From assembly GCA_022559985.1 (NCBI GenBank), contig JAFJTR010000139.1, positions 1 to 44,874 on the forward strand: a stretch of 44,874 nucleotides of DNA, given 5' to 3'. The notes beneath the pieces are model-generated. The model made no database searches and was not told where the DNA came from. It saw nothing but the letters and a program-made list of their open reading frames with translations. Shown here piece by piece: positions 10,938 to 20,617 of the stretch. How positions within the stretch are numbered: position 1 is the first letter of the stretch; each line of letters opens with the position of its first letter. Made by a program: the position numbers and the translations under genes. Source of the stretch: Parastagonospora avenae f. sp. tritici 18332-5 (lineage: Eukaryota; Ascomycota; Dothideomycetes; Pleosporales; Phaeosphaeriaceae).

Positions 10938-11283
10938 GAGTTTGTAATAGGAGCGTGGGAGGAGCCGCCTGCAGAATCGTCTTAGAAACGCCTCTTCAAA
11001 ATCTCAAGTCAGATGAGCCAATCAATCATGTCAGCCTATTCAGGCTAGTCTTGTCTAGTAATCTTGTCTATATATTGCCTCTATCGTACAGTACATAGCT
11101 TGTAATACAACCAACATTCTTCTTCTTCACTTGATACCTACGCTCAGGTTTACAAATTACCTAAGTTATATCTAAGTGTGGGCTAGTGTGCACAGCAAAC
11201 CCAGCGCAATTCGCAAATACTCACGGCTATCAATTCGAGTATCTATACCCAGCCTGCGCTTACCTAACTATAAGACTCCAAAT
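10938..11283. other. Intergenic
   Basis: AT-rich sequence between the hAT remnant and the small charged-protein gene, with no coding feature recognised. It presumably contains the latter's promoter. Confidence 0.35.
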
Positions 11284-11658
11284 ATGCCTGCCGACTGGAG
11301 ACCGGATAAGCCTCTCCGAGATTTCATCAAAGAAACTAGCCATTCTCGTCAGATGGAGCAGCAGGAGAGGTATGAAGGCAGAATATTCAATAACAAGGGC
11401 CATATCAGCAAACCGACTATTAAAAACAATCAGCGTGATATATATGAGATTGAGGGAAGCTTAGAGGTGCAAAGACAACTATTATTAAAACTAGCGGAGC
11501 AAGAGAATTGGATTATAGAAGAGCCTGAAAGAATGTGCGAATCCTCCGTCGAACATCTTGAGAGCTTAAAGAAGGACACAGTTCAAGCAATACAAAAGAC
11601 CTGGGGCCAAAGTAGCAGATCTACGGTAAAAAAACGATCGTTGTATCCGTTATGGTAA
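11284..11658 (+). CDS. Small charged protein of unknown function, 124 aa
   Basis: The first in-frame ATG of the open frame is at 11284 (upstream codons lack an ATG). The product is rich in Lys, Glu, Gln and Arg and predicted mostly helical; the segment from EIEGSLEVQRQLLLKLAEQ to EHLESLKKDTVQAIQ could form a coiled coil. There is no signal peptide or membrane segment. It stands alone between a hAT relic and an intergenic region and could be a relic itself. No family was recognised. Confidence 0.4.
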   Translation: MPADWRPDKPLRDFIKETSHSRQMEQQERYEGRIFNNKGHISKPTIKNNQRDIYEIEGSLEVQRQLLLKLAEQENWIIEEPERMCESSVEHLESLKKDTVQAIQKTWGQSSRSTVKKRSLYPLW

Positions 11659-12570
11659 TAACTATAAGCGGAAGCGTATTATAACTTCGCTATCTATAAA
11701 AAAGATCTAACTAGTTATTGAATCCTTTAGATCCTATCCCTGTGATCATAATTCGCCTTCTTCTTTGCCCTTGGTTGGTCTCTAATCACAGAGATGATGT
11801 TCAATGCATTGTGACATGTTCGGTACAGCAGAAAGCATGTAATTACTCAATTTGTTGGCAGAACTTCACCTTAGGTAAAGCAAGTACAATTGTACGGTGT
11901 GAAGCAAGTTGCAAACTTTGAGTTGTTGCAGATTGATTGATTGATTGAAGCTATCGTACGAGAAGACTATATACTCCTGCACTAGCCCCTAAGGCGCGTG
12001 CAGAGGCTGATCATGTGATGATCAGGAGACTCGTACGATCACTCCAAATATTGGTATGAACAGTAAGCGACATTTTTGTTAGATTTGGCAGAAGTTTGAG
12101 TTTAGCTTCCGCAAACACCCTGGTCACATTATGAACATCTCGGCCATAAGCTCCTGCCAGTGTCGAGCATCTGTCAATGAGGTCCAATTCAATCAGACTT
12201 TTCGGGAGTATTTCTTGTATATGGATCCCATCGTTAATAATTGCGAATGTCAATTGGAAAAGCGATCAATCACAAGCAAGCAGAAAGAGTCGTAGTGTTC
12301 CCCCAGATGTAGTGTTTTTTATTCTTTTCAAGTTTTTAAATCCATTAAGCCAATATTTCAGACACATTACCGATCGATCGAAATAGGGGCTTAACGTATA
12401 GCCAGCCAAAGAATGACAACAGTTGGACAGATGCAGAATTCTCCCCTTGCGACGATAACAACAACTACTGCCCACCAAACAGCGAAGAACGCTCCCAGAT
12501 CTCGAATTAGCCTCGGGCGCTCGAGCAATATAGCTTTATGCCGCACGACACGAGCTTAATTAGCTTGCTT
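11659..12570. other. Intergenic, no gene recognised
   Basis: AT-rich sequence with a short (GATT)n run near 11931-11946. Open frames are below 85 codons and show no domain features. Confidence 0.4.
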
Positions 12571-12998
12571 TTAGGCGAGGTTAGTTGTATGTGCCTGATG
12601 AAGAAGCGGAGGGAATAGACAACTTACAGTCTGCTTAGACGCATCCTCAGCAACGTGTCCGCCCTTGACCTTGTTACCGGCGACAGTCTCACCCTGAACA
12701 GAGTAGTGGGCGTTAGGATCTTTCGTGCTCTGGTGAGACATGTTACTGCTCATGGTTAGAAAGAATGATGCTAGGGAGAAATTATTTACGTGACAACGAG
12801 TTTGTCAATCTGCTTCATGTCGTCGTCCTTGAACAAGCTGCCGTTCTCAAAGCGTTCCTTGATCTTGGCAAGAGCCGCGTTCTTGACATCCTGGCCGATG
12901 GGGCCGGCGAGCCGTTTGAAACCGTCGCCGCTTTCGGAGATGAGAACGTCGATGCTCTGAGAGGTAGCCCTGTTGAAGACCTTTCCGATGAAAGACAT
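12571..12998 (-). CDS. Small hydrophilic protein, at least two exons
   Basis: Exon 1 (12998-12790) encodes MSFIGKVFNRATSQSIDVL and continues to KQIDKLVV. A 44-nt GTAAAT...CAG intron (12789-12746) leads to exon 2 (12745-12628), encoding TNMSHQSTKDPNAHYSVQGE to EDASKQT. A strong donor GTAAGT follows at 12627; an ACTAAC branch site lies near 12580, so the C-terminal exon is short and its exact acceptor uncertain. Without that splice the frame would read on to TAA at 12571. The product is about 110 residues, with no signal peptide or transmembrane segment. Its upstream region carries the CTCGTTGGGA motif cluster, suggesting conditional expression. Function unknown. Confidence 0.55.
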
Positions 12999-13152
12999 CT
13001 TGGTTTTGGCTCGAGAGGAGGCTTGGGAGTGGTTGAGAAGATTAGATGAGACGAGTGAATAGAGAATTTGTTGAGGAGATAGTTTGACTGTTCACGAAGG
13101 GAGTGATGGACGCCCTTATGTATTCAATTGATGCTCGTACCCTCCTGTTTCA

Positions 13153-13192
13153 ATCCCAACGAGATTATACAAAGGATTCATCTCGTTGGGAT
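13153..13192. repeat. Perfect 12-bp inverted repeat (CTCGTTGGGA core)
   Basis: ATCCCAACGAGA (13153-13164) and TCTCGTTGGGAT (13181-13192) are perfect inverted copies separated by 16 nt. The arms carry the same decamer found three more times downstream. The geometry suits either a DNA hairpin or a pair of oppositely oriented binding sites. It lies 155-195 bp upstream of the small gene starting at 12998. Confidence 0.85.
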
Positions 13193-13222
13193 GTCTTCCA
13201 GTGATACCGCCATTGCTGACTC

Positions 13223-13650
13223 CTCGTTGGGATCACCTTCATCAAAGGCACTGTGTCGACAAGGGGCATGAGCCGTAGACATGTTAGGCAACCACATTCC
13301 GAAGCCTTTGCATGGTTGTGCATCCAGTTTAGGGCAGATCACTAGGGCATCTGCATAATGAAAGAGCATACGGTAATGTTAATGGACACCGCTATTGGAT
13401 AGATGTCCACTCAGTACCCACAGAGAGTGGCGGCAACCCTAACGCCAAGCATAAGATTGCTGCAGGAAGGATTGTTGGAGGCAAGGAGACGCAAATAAGC
13501 CTTACAGCTGACGATCTAAACTAATGGGATTTAGTCAGATGGATCTGCTGCAAGCCAGTCAGAGCGGGGTTGTTATACGCGAGGTTTGATGTGTTGCCCG
13601 CTTCGGCGTGGTGGCATTCCTCTCGTTGGGAGGCCGGCATCTCGTTGGGA
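13223..13650. promoter_or_regulatory. Further copies of CTCGTTGGGA motif
   Basis: Copies start at 13223, 13622 and 13641, giving five within 500 bp with the two in the inverted repeat. The last two are spaced 19 bp apart in the same orientation. No coding frame explains them. A transcription-factor site or a decayed repeat edge are both possible. Confidence 0.5.
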
Positions 13651-14220
13651 CGATTAATCAACAATAGCCGTGTGATTGGAAACCTGCTCCTGAATTATTA
13701 GGAGATTGTGTGTAATTAGCCTCACATTTTAATCACTATTCACGAGAGAGATACGTCTATTATTAGGACATTGTTGGTAGGGTCTTAGCACTAGTGCTGA
13801 AAGGAAATAACGATAACTAGGAATGCATTCTGTTCGGTTGGTTTTGACTTGATTGATTTGAAGAGACGACAAGAGAACTACATAAGAGAAGGTCTCAGGG
13901 GTTCTGGTCTGAGCGCTGCTCGGGCAACCGCGATCAGTGCGCCTGATCGCGTGACAGAGATATCGACGAGGAAGTGATGTACCTACCGATACTCGTGATC
14001 CGACAGACATCATAATAGACCACAAATCTTTCAAGTACGTAGACGGCGGGAAAATAGCTTAGGAAGCCTTCCTAGATGGTGGTCTGTGATGGCAACAGCG
14101 GAAAGGAGAGAAGACACGGATTCATTCAAGATAAGGCGCGAAAGTATAAGGAGAGAGCGAGTGTTGATTGTCTATCCATACGTCCGAACAAAATGTGGTC
14201 TTCCAACCTAATTAAATAAA
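13651..14220. other. Intergenic, no gene recognised
   Basis: A 101-codon minus-strand frame (14034-13729) has no domain features. The region is downstream of the kinase gene, which reads away from the motif cluster side. Confidence 0.4.
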
Positions 14221-15371
14221 CTATGCGCCTACAACCTTCTCAAACGCCCGAAACTCGTTCGATGCCAGCACAGCTGAGGCGGAGGGCCTCTTATCAGGAT
14301 TGGTGACCAACATGAGACCAAGGAGGTCCTTCAGCTGCTGCGGCATCTTCACCTTTTCCATCTCCTCCTGAATAGGCAAGATCTCTTGCATAGGTAGATC
14401 CTCTTGACTCATACGCCTGGCAGCCTTGACTGCGGCTTGGAGAACAGGGCCATCAACCTCATCAGGAGTCGGGAGCTCCCAATCAGGAAAGAGTCGCTTG
14501 ATCTTTGCCATGCACCAGGCCGCATCAACAAAATGATGAGGACTATCCGCGTTGCCTAAGACATTAGGCTTGATCCAGCAAAGCAGCATCGCAGCTACTG
14601 CCCAAACCTGCGAGGGCCCAGTGCAAGATTGGCCTAGAAAGACTTCAGGGGCCCGCATGGCGAATGGTTGGGCATTGATGCGATCGCCGACTGGAAATAC
14701 TATGATAGTGTTAGTAAGAGCGTGACTGTCTCATCAATCAACACTTGCTCACCGAGACCTAAGTCTCCCACTTTAGCAGTAATCCGGCTCGTTCCAATAC
14801 CAGAAAGGAGGATATTCGCAGGTTTGTAGTCTAGATTAATAAGCAGGTGTTGAGTCTCTAAGAATAGGTACTGTACCTGTGTTCACGTGTCTTTCGTGGT
14901 CTAGGACATCACAACTGGCCAGAGCTGCATCCAAGAATGACCTGATAAGAGCGTAAGTGGGCATATCAGGCCGGTATTTTACCTCCGCAAGAGTAGTGTC
15001 CAACCATTCACCAGCCAGAGTGCAATTGTTGATCTCATCGTACATTTGCCGGAAGCACGCAGCCGAGGAGACGCCAGGGAGGCGGTATCTTGTAAATTCG
15101 CGGCATAGGTTCTCCGTGGCAATTAAATCTCCAGGAGGAGCTGTTTTGATCATGGCCCTTGGTGGCAGAGTCAGCCTTAACAGTTCATAAAGGGTTGTCA
15201 CTACGCTACGAACCATTCGGGAGAACCAGGGACGTCGGCGCGTGGAAGGACCTCGGCCTTGTAGACGGTAGATCGGTGGCTTCCGTCTCCTTTGATAGCT
15301 TTGACGATGCGATAGTCCCAGCGGGCGCCTGCAAGGGTGTCTCCAGGAGCAAAGCAAGCGAAGGACGACAT
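14221..15371 (-). CDS. Protein kinase, SRPK-like, four exons
   Basis: Transfers phosphate from ATP to protein Ser/Thr. Exons 15371-15205, 15157-14877, 14830-14753 and 14699-14221 join through GT-AG introns of 46-53 nt to a 334-residue protein in frame. Seen: a Gly-containing ATP-loop region (KAIKGDGSHRSTVYKAEV), ATP-binding lysine K60 (AAMIKTA), catalytic-loop DYKPANILL with D150, K152 and N155, metal-binding D172 in DLG (replacing DFG), and RAPEVFLG. The HRD motif is altered (HVNTD), as in several fungal SRPK-like families. An upstream in-frame ATG at 15428 would add 19 residues. Residues needed for activity are present. Substrate unknown; accessory kinases of this type are highly expanded in filamentous fungi. 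Confidence 0.85.
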
Positions 15372-15871
15372 GGTTCGTGACAGAGGATTCCGTGCAGGCT
15401 GAGGGACTAAACGGGTCAGGAAATGCATTGCAGCGATGCGAGAGAGCAGACGCAGAGGGCGTAGACATAGCAGGATTATATAGATGGGCGAAGGGTTGGG
15501 GGCACGTGACGTCAGACATGTGACCAGCACAGTTGCTAACAAGCAAGTAAGTGGGGCTCAGAAGGTCCAACTTGACTTGCTTGATTACCTAACTTACCTT
15601 GGCGTAGCAGTTACTCTTTCAGGTATAACTCCTACTCTTTGTAGTTAGCGTCTATTTTGGACGAGCAACTTGACTTGCTTGTTGGCAACTGTGGTGACCA
15701 GGCATCTCGGGTAGGCCAGCTGCAGCTGCATGAAACGGGCCGAGCCTTGGGCGGCCCAGCCAGAAAGGCGGCCCTTCCAACGAGGATGGCGCACGGCCCC
15801 AACGAGAATGCATAAAGTCCAGCTCGTCCGGCGCCGCTGCTGCATCCAACCCAACCCGATCCGCCTTCAAT
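15372..15871. other. Divergent intergenic region
   Basis: It lies between the kinase gene (minus) and the 245-aa gene (plus) and presumably holds both promoters. TATATAGA near 15477-15484 is 107 bp upstream of the kinase start. No other gene recognised. Confidence 0.4.
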
Positions 15872-16658
15872 ATGGCCCGTCGCACGCGCCCGTCAATGTC
15901 CTCGTCCCGCACTAACACCGCAGCGTCCTCTCGCTCCGCGTCCATGAACGAAGCTACAGTTCTGCAGAAGGCCGCTACTTGGGCCAGCTGGATCAGGGAC
16001 GGTAACAGGGTGGCCCCAAGAGATGAGACCCGCGTCCGCGAGGCCCTTCATCTGCTGGCCGACGAGGGCAATATGGAACCATACCCTGTCGCTTTGTGCC
16101 AGGCCCACGCCCTCGGTGGTAAAGAGCTCACCGTCATGCTGGCTCTAGCAGTCGGCAAGTCGGCCTTCCGGGAAATGAGGCAGGAATTGAAGCGGAGGCT
16201 ACCAGACGTGCTTCTGGAGCAAGGCTGTCATCGGTCGGCCGGGATCGAGAAGTATGTGCGCAAAGTAGAGCGCCGTGTCTCGCCAGGGGGCGACTGCAGC
16301 GAGACTGCATCAGTGGCGACAGGAGCCAGTACACCGTCTAACGAGCCCCAAGCACTGCCCTCGTCTAACCCGATACCCCCTACCATGCTACAGCCACAAG
16401 ATCAGGCGCGTGAGATTAAGTGACCCCGATAGAGAGAGCAAGACTGATAGGGGCCTAGAACTTACTGGAAGCGTGTACGAGCTTATCCCGGTCGACATCC
16501 TCGAGCTCGCAACGGGCCTCATCACCCAAACGCTCATCTGCCCAGGACAGATCTTCCTAACGGAGCCATTCCGTCAGTCAACAAATCCGTTCGTCACAAT
16601 ACCTATCACGGATCAAGTCTGCCTCTACCTTCGCAATCGACGGAAACAGGTCATGTAG
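15872..16658 (+). CDS. Unknown protein, two exons, about 245 aa
   Basis: Exon 1 (15872-16409) and exon 2 (16459-16658) join across a 49-nt intron with GTGAG donor and CCTAG acceptor. The N-terminus is Arg/Ser-rich; residues about 25-130 are helical (TVLQKAATWASWIRDGNRV; GKSAFREMRQELKRRLPD); a Ser/Pro/Thr-rich linker is followed by a hydrophobic C-terminal part (ELIPVDILELATGLITQ). Without splicing the frame ends at TGA 16421-16423, giving 183 residues. No family recognised. Its last 8 bases overlap, tail to tail, the gene on the minus strand. Confidence 0.5.
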
Positions 16659-17080
16659 CGAGTGAGGGTTTGACAAGATATCTGATCTGAATCGAACCGA
16701 CTGCGTAGTATTGCCACTGGTGCTGCCATGGCCAGAGCAGCAACTGCGCCTCACCTTCTGATACCATGCGATCGACTACATCGATGCCCCACGGTGTCTG
16801 GACATATTTCCCAATGACGAACTTGCCGCCTGGCGCGCTAATATCGACGAGGATGGCCACGGCATTGCCAGGCGCGCCGAGGATCCTGGACGTGTCCCTT
16901 GACTCGCTCAAAACGGTGCACCTGTCGTGCTTCAGCTATGCGAAGTCAGTAATGGAAGGATGATGGGCGAAGTCAGCAACGGAAGGATGGTGGGCGAAGC
17001 CACCAACTTGCCTGGGTCTTGCCGAGTTCCACCAGCTGCTCATCGGTCGCAGATTTGTTTGCCTTGATAGGAATCTCCAT
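16651..17080 (-). CDS. Small unknown protein with a GC-AG intron, 117 aa
   Basis: Exon 1 (17080-17012) encodes MEIPIKANKSATDEQLVELG and ends KTQ. Exon 2 (16935-16651) continues LKHDRCTVLS and includes APGNAVAILVDISAPGGKF, VIGKYVQTPWGIDVVDRMVS and a Trp/Gln-rich tail. The donor reads CAG|GCAAGT, the textbook context of GC donors, with a CATAG acceptor, and the join keeps frame. Alternating small and hydrophobic residues suggest a compact beta-rich domain. No signal peptide. I do not recognise the family. The 76-nt intron is made largely of a 27-bp tandem repeat. Confidence 0.6.
16940..17001 (+). repeat. 27-bp tandem repeat in an intron (2.3 copies)
   Basis: Two copies of a 27-bp unit starting GCGAAGTCAG (16940-16966 and 16967-16993) differ at three positions and are followed by a partial third. 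They lie within the GC-AG intron of the 117-aa gene. Confidence 0.85.
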
Positions 17081-18095
17081 CAGCTTTACATGCAGAGGGA
17101 ATGCGGAATGCGGAAGCGCTTGGGAAAAGAAGGGGCGTGTTGTGGGTGTGTCGGTGGTACTGTAGTGGTCGTGGTGGTCGATGTGGTCGGGAAATTCGTG
17201 CAGCGGGTGCGGGGTACGAAATTATCCCGCAGAAACAAGCTAACCCCATCTAGGACAGATGGGCCTTTTAGCTTCCTAGGACAGATCTTCTAGGATTTAT
17301 CTCCGAGGTAATCGTCTCCTCAGAACAAGCGTCTACCCTAGTGCGTCTATTATTAAACAAAGTCTCCTTCGATGTTTGCCCTAGGACAGCTATAACAATA
17401 ATGCCTAGGGAGGCTAGAACAAGTCCCGACTTTGCTACGTGCGTGCGCTAATTGATTAGGTACTGAGGGTGGCGAACAGGAGCCTTGTCTTGTTTCTGGA
17501 CTCTATAGATCGCAATCCGTGCTCATCACAGGCTAGGAGACTCGTGCTAATCCACCTGGACGAGTGATCTGCCGATAATGCCCCAAGTCATTCGGGACAG
17601 CTACGCGCATGACTCGGCATGGTTGACGAGCTGCTGGCCCACGAGATAGTTATCCACGAGTGGTTTGACGAACGCTACCGGTACAGTACTAGTTCATAAG
17701 TTTCTTCCGCCCTAGCGCGACGCGTCCATCTCCAACATCAACACCTTAACTTCAACGCGTCATAACTATGGCCGCGCCGTGAGGGACCCAAAGGGGCGTG
17801 ACAATGTAAGCAAGCACAAAGGCAGGTAAGCTATATTGAACTCTAGATAAAGATCATTAATTAAGTTACAACACTTGGGAAGAAAAAGCCGCTTCTCTGT
17901 CTAGGAATTATGGTGTATTCTTGTGTACGCTAAGTACTACAATGTAGAAATAGTAAGGAATTAGGTTATTGATTGGGTGGACTGGTGTAGCAGACATGAG
18001 AAAAATGCTGTCTATTGCTTGCTACACTAATCTATATTCTTTACCAGCTGAACGGTACTAAAGACCATGTCTTGCTACGTCCTAAAGATGCTCAC
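17081..18095. other. Intergenic, no gene recognised
   Basis: Promoter side of the 117-aa gene and downstream side of the GPI-like gene. CCTAGGACAG/TCTAGGACAG-like motifs recur between 17250 and 17410. A stretch near 17725-17760 resembles the leader just upstream of the transposase at 43629 (AACACC-TAACTTCAAC-CATAAC order), possibly a decayed element end. Confidence 0.35.
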
Positions 18096-18482
18096 TCAGA
18101 GTATCAAAGCCATAGAGAGTAAAGAAATAGCCATCAAAGACAAAACTTTGTACATCAATGTCTCGTGGTTTTTATCTCTCAAACTCGACGTGGCGGAAAA
18201 AGGAGCGCTAGGCCCGGTAGGTGCGGAGAAATTTCGCGTTGAATTGGTTGCGTTATTGGTTGCGTTATCCCACCAGGGTGAAGACAAACGGAGAGATGGG
18301 CTGATTGGGAATAGAGTAAATTGCGAACCTGTCGCACCCGTTGTACTCAGCACAATTGTTAAAGTTGTGGTGGATTTTCTAACGCAGGCCTCGCTAGTAA
18401 TATTGCTTGGAACATTACCCTCTCGCTGCTGGAGCAACGCCTTCGAAAACCCGACAAGTATTAAATAGTACAAGGATCTCAT
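18096..18482 (-). CDS. Small secreted, GPI-anchor-like protein, 128 aa
   Basis: Beginning at ATG 18482 the product has a hydrophobic N-terminus (MRSLYYLILVGFSKA), a Ser/Thr-rich body, and a hydrophobic tail (VLSLMAISLLSMALIL) ending at the stop, the arrangement of GPI-anchored proteins. Five N-glycosylation sequons (NIT, NAT, NAT, NST, NFS) within about 80 residues support passage through the secretory pathway. An earlier ATG adds 12 polar residues before the signal and is less likely. A plus-strand frame overlaps but lacks such features. Surface or wall location is inferred; function unknown. Confidence 0.6.
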   Translation of the reverse strand: MRSLYYLILVGFSKALLQQREGNVPSNITSEACVRKSTTTLTIVLSTTGATGSQFTLFPISPSLRLSSPWWDNATNNATNSTRNFSAPTGPSAPFSATSSLRDKNHETLMYKVLSLMAISLLSMALIL

Positions 18483-18708
18483 TGCGGCAGGTGTAGTCTT
18501 CATCTGGGATACTGGCATTGTTCTTTTAATATGCGTTAACTGAGTAGACTGATTAAGTGATGGTCATCCAAATTTACGCAAGTCGCTTTTATCAGGACCA
18601 GCAGAAAGGTGCTAGTCTCTGAGTTCTCGACGCATACTTCCCGCACGTACAAATAAGGCCACATCCGTGCAGCACAGCAGAACAGTACCCTTATCATAGA
18701 GCACTAAC

Positions 18709-19446
18709 ATGGAGTCGATCGTCTCCAAGGTGCAGGCCGAGCTCGTCAACCTTGCAGCGACTTATGCAGACGCTGGGCATGAAAATGTTACGCTTAGTCT
18801 CATTTTTGACTTCCAGCGCGCCTTATTTGTTATTCTTGATGAGAGCATTCGTATAAAGGATCTTGAACAGTGCGAGGGGCTTAAGCACGAGATGGAAGAC
18901 CTATTTAAGGATGAATATCCAACAAAACCTGGATGGCCATACCTCAACCAATTGGATAAGCAGGATAGGTGTTTCTCTAAAATAGGCTGTAGATTCAAGC
19001 ACGGAGCAGCGCTCTACAAGTCTCCTTTATGCGAAGAACACTTCGTGTGCAAGAAACACCAGTCAAGTCCTTGCCTTGCGATACATGAGAACGTACTAGG
19101 TCAAGAACACCGGGCCAGGGATACGGAAAATACGAAAAGGATAGCTGTAGATGGAGAAGAATCGAGCACAGAGCGCCTAGTTAGAGGAGACCTAGGCAAA
19201 GAGATGTCTAGAATTGGAAGTTTAGACAAAACAAATGCAGGCAAAGGAGGCTTGGACAATGAGAGACCACCCAAAGCTATAGAGAAAGAAACTGTAGGTA
19301 AGGAAAGGTCGGCCAGAGATGTTGATAATGCTTGGGAAGGTGTCAGCGATGATCGTGGCGGCTCATCCAGCGATGAGAGCGAATGGGACGATAACCTTGT
19401 GAACGGGGAAGGCATGAATCAGCAGAACGCAGAGGTTGGAAGATAG
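18709..19446 (+). CDS. Unknown 245-aa protein with Cys/His-rich centre
   Basis: Intron-free frame. Residues 1-80 are helical and acidic. Residues about 85-125 contain CFSKIGCRFKH (C-x5-C-x3-H, the second part of a CCCH zinc finger), then CEEHFVCKKH and a further Cys, so zinc binding is plausible. The rest is a charged, low-complexity linker with loosely repeated Gly-x-Leu/Asp-Lys-Glu units and an acidic end (SSSDESEWDD). The 8.2-kb inverted-repeat element begins right after its stop codon, so its 3' untranslated region has been separated. Family not recognised. Confidence 0.6.
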   Translation: MESIVSKVQAELVNLAATYADAGHENVTLSLIFDFQRALFVILDESIRIKDLEQCEGLKHEMEDLFKDEYPTKPGWPYLNQLDKQDRCFSKIGCRFKHGAALYKSPLCEEHFVCKKHQSSPCLAIHENVLGQEHRARDTENTKRIAVDGEESSTERLVRGDLGKEMSRIGSLDKTNAGKGGLDNERPPKAIEKETVGKERSARDVDNAWEGVSDDRGGSSSDESEWDDNLVNGEGMNQQNAEVGR

Positions 19447-19451
19447 ACATA

Positions 19452-19491
19452 ATATCCCCCACTACGTAGCGAGAACCACTCCGTAACGAGA
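19452..19491 (+). repeat. Left 40-bp terminal inverted repeat
   Basis: It matches the reverse complement of 27589-27628 except at one position (A versus G in CCGTAACGAG/CCGTAGCGAG). It is preceded by TA and lies three bases after the TA that follows a gene's stop region. Confidence 0.9.
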
Positions 19492-20617
19492 AAAATAATA
19501 GGTACTTAGACCTCAAAGCAATAAAACCTCTCGCCACGTCTAAATAATTGTACTGCATCGCTTGAATTACGTGTAAAGGCTTATCTTCTATCGCCTGACC
19601 GCTTACTAGTAGAAAATTGCTAGGTTGTCGTCGCCTTCGCGCCTGCTTTGGCGGAGGACTTCTTTTCGCTACGCAGCAGGAATTCTCTACTACAGGCCTA
19701 CTACTATGCCTAGACAATTCACAATATTCACAACATGGTAGTATCTAGCCCTCCAGCCTTGCTAACACGCTGATAGGCCATCCTCAGCCCTGTGGCGGTT
19801 TTTACGAGAATGATTCATGCAGTGTTGCCACCCCTGTCGGTACCTTTCAATTAACCGAGGAGAACTAGCATCCCGAAACAGTGCTAGCACGTCTCACATA
19901 ATAATTACCTGTAATGTAATCCACGTCGGTCCTTGAGCCAAGGCTGTGGCTAGGGCGATCCCGAAGTAGACTGAGGCAAGCATAATCGTCCGAAGTTTCA
20001 CCGTGTGCGCTGTTGAAAATCACTTGAGCTTGTATTTCCTCCAGCATGTAGATCGCCATGAACGCGCACGGCAGCGCTTCATCCGCCCGCGCGCCGACGA
20101 CTAGCAAGGTGGGGTGCCCGGCTGCAGCTCTACCTTGCAGCGCAGCCGCTGTGCGTGAGGCTGAGGCAGGGGCGCCTGCAACCTCCACCCCGCCGCAGCT
20201 GCAGTCATGCCCTCTGTGACCCCAACCTCGATGCACACGTCACTGCAGACTCCACGAGTGCCTCAAGTCTGCCTCTATCGTTGCGCATCTCCGCGATGCC
20301 CTCAACGTGACGCGCTTCCCAACCTGCAACACTCATGGCAACCGTGCATCAGCACAACTTCACCAGGCTGACTGCTAGGAAGCAATAGCAAGGCCGTACC
20401 TTGGCGCTGGACTCCTCGCACACAAGCCATTTGCGGCTGAGCGCTTCCATACACTGTGAGCGCCCTCTCACATGTTAGCATGCAGCCTGCTTGACGCGCT
20501 GCTGTGCCAGTCAAGATACATCTCCCGCTACTCCATGCTCTTTAGCTCTCCCCGATCAAACTCGGATGACAGTCAGTGCGCGCGTTTCCGGAGAACATAC
20601 GGAGTACGGGTGCTATA

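Noticed and set aside
18067..18468. 133-codon plus-strand frame opposite the GPI-like gene
   Set aside because: It has no domain or signal features, while the minus strand shows a signal peptide, sequons and a hydrophobic tail.
19343..19717. 124-codon minus-strand frame across the left inverted repeat
   Set aside because: It spans the end of a gene and the transposon end and has no recognisable domain.
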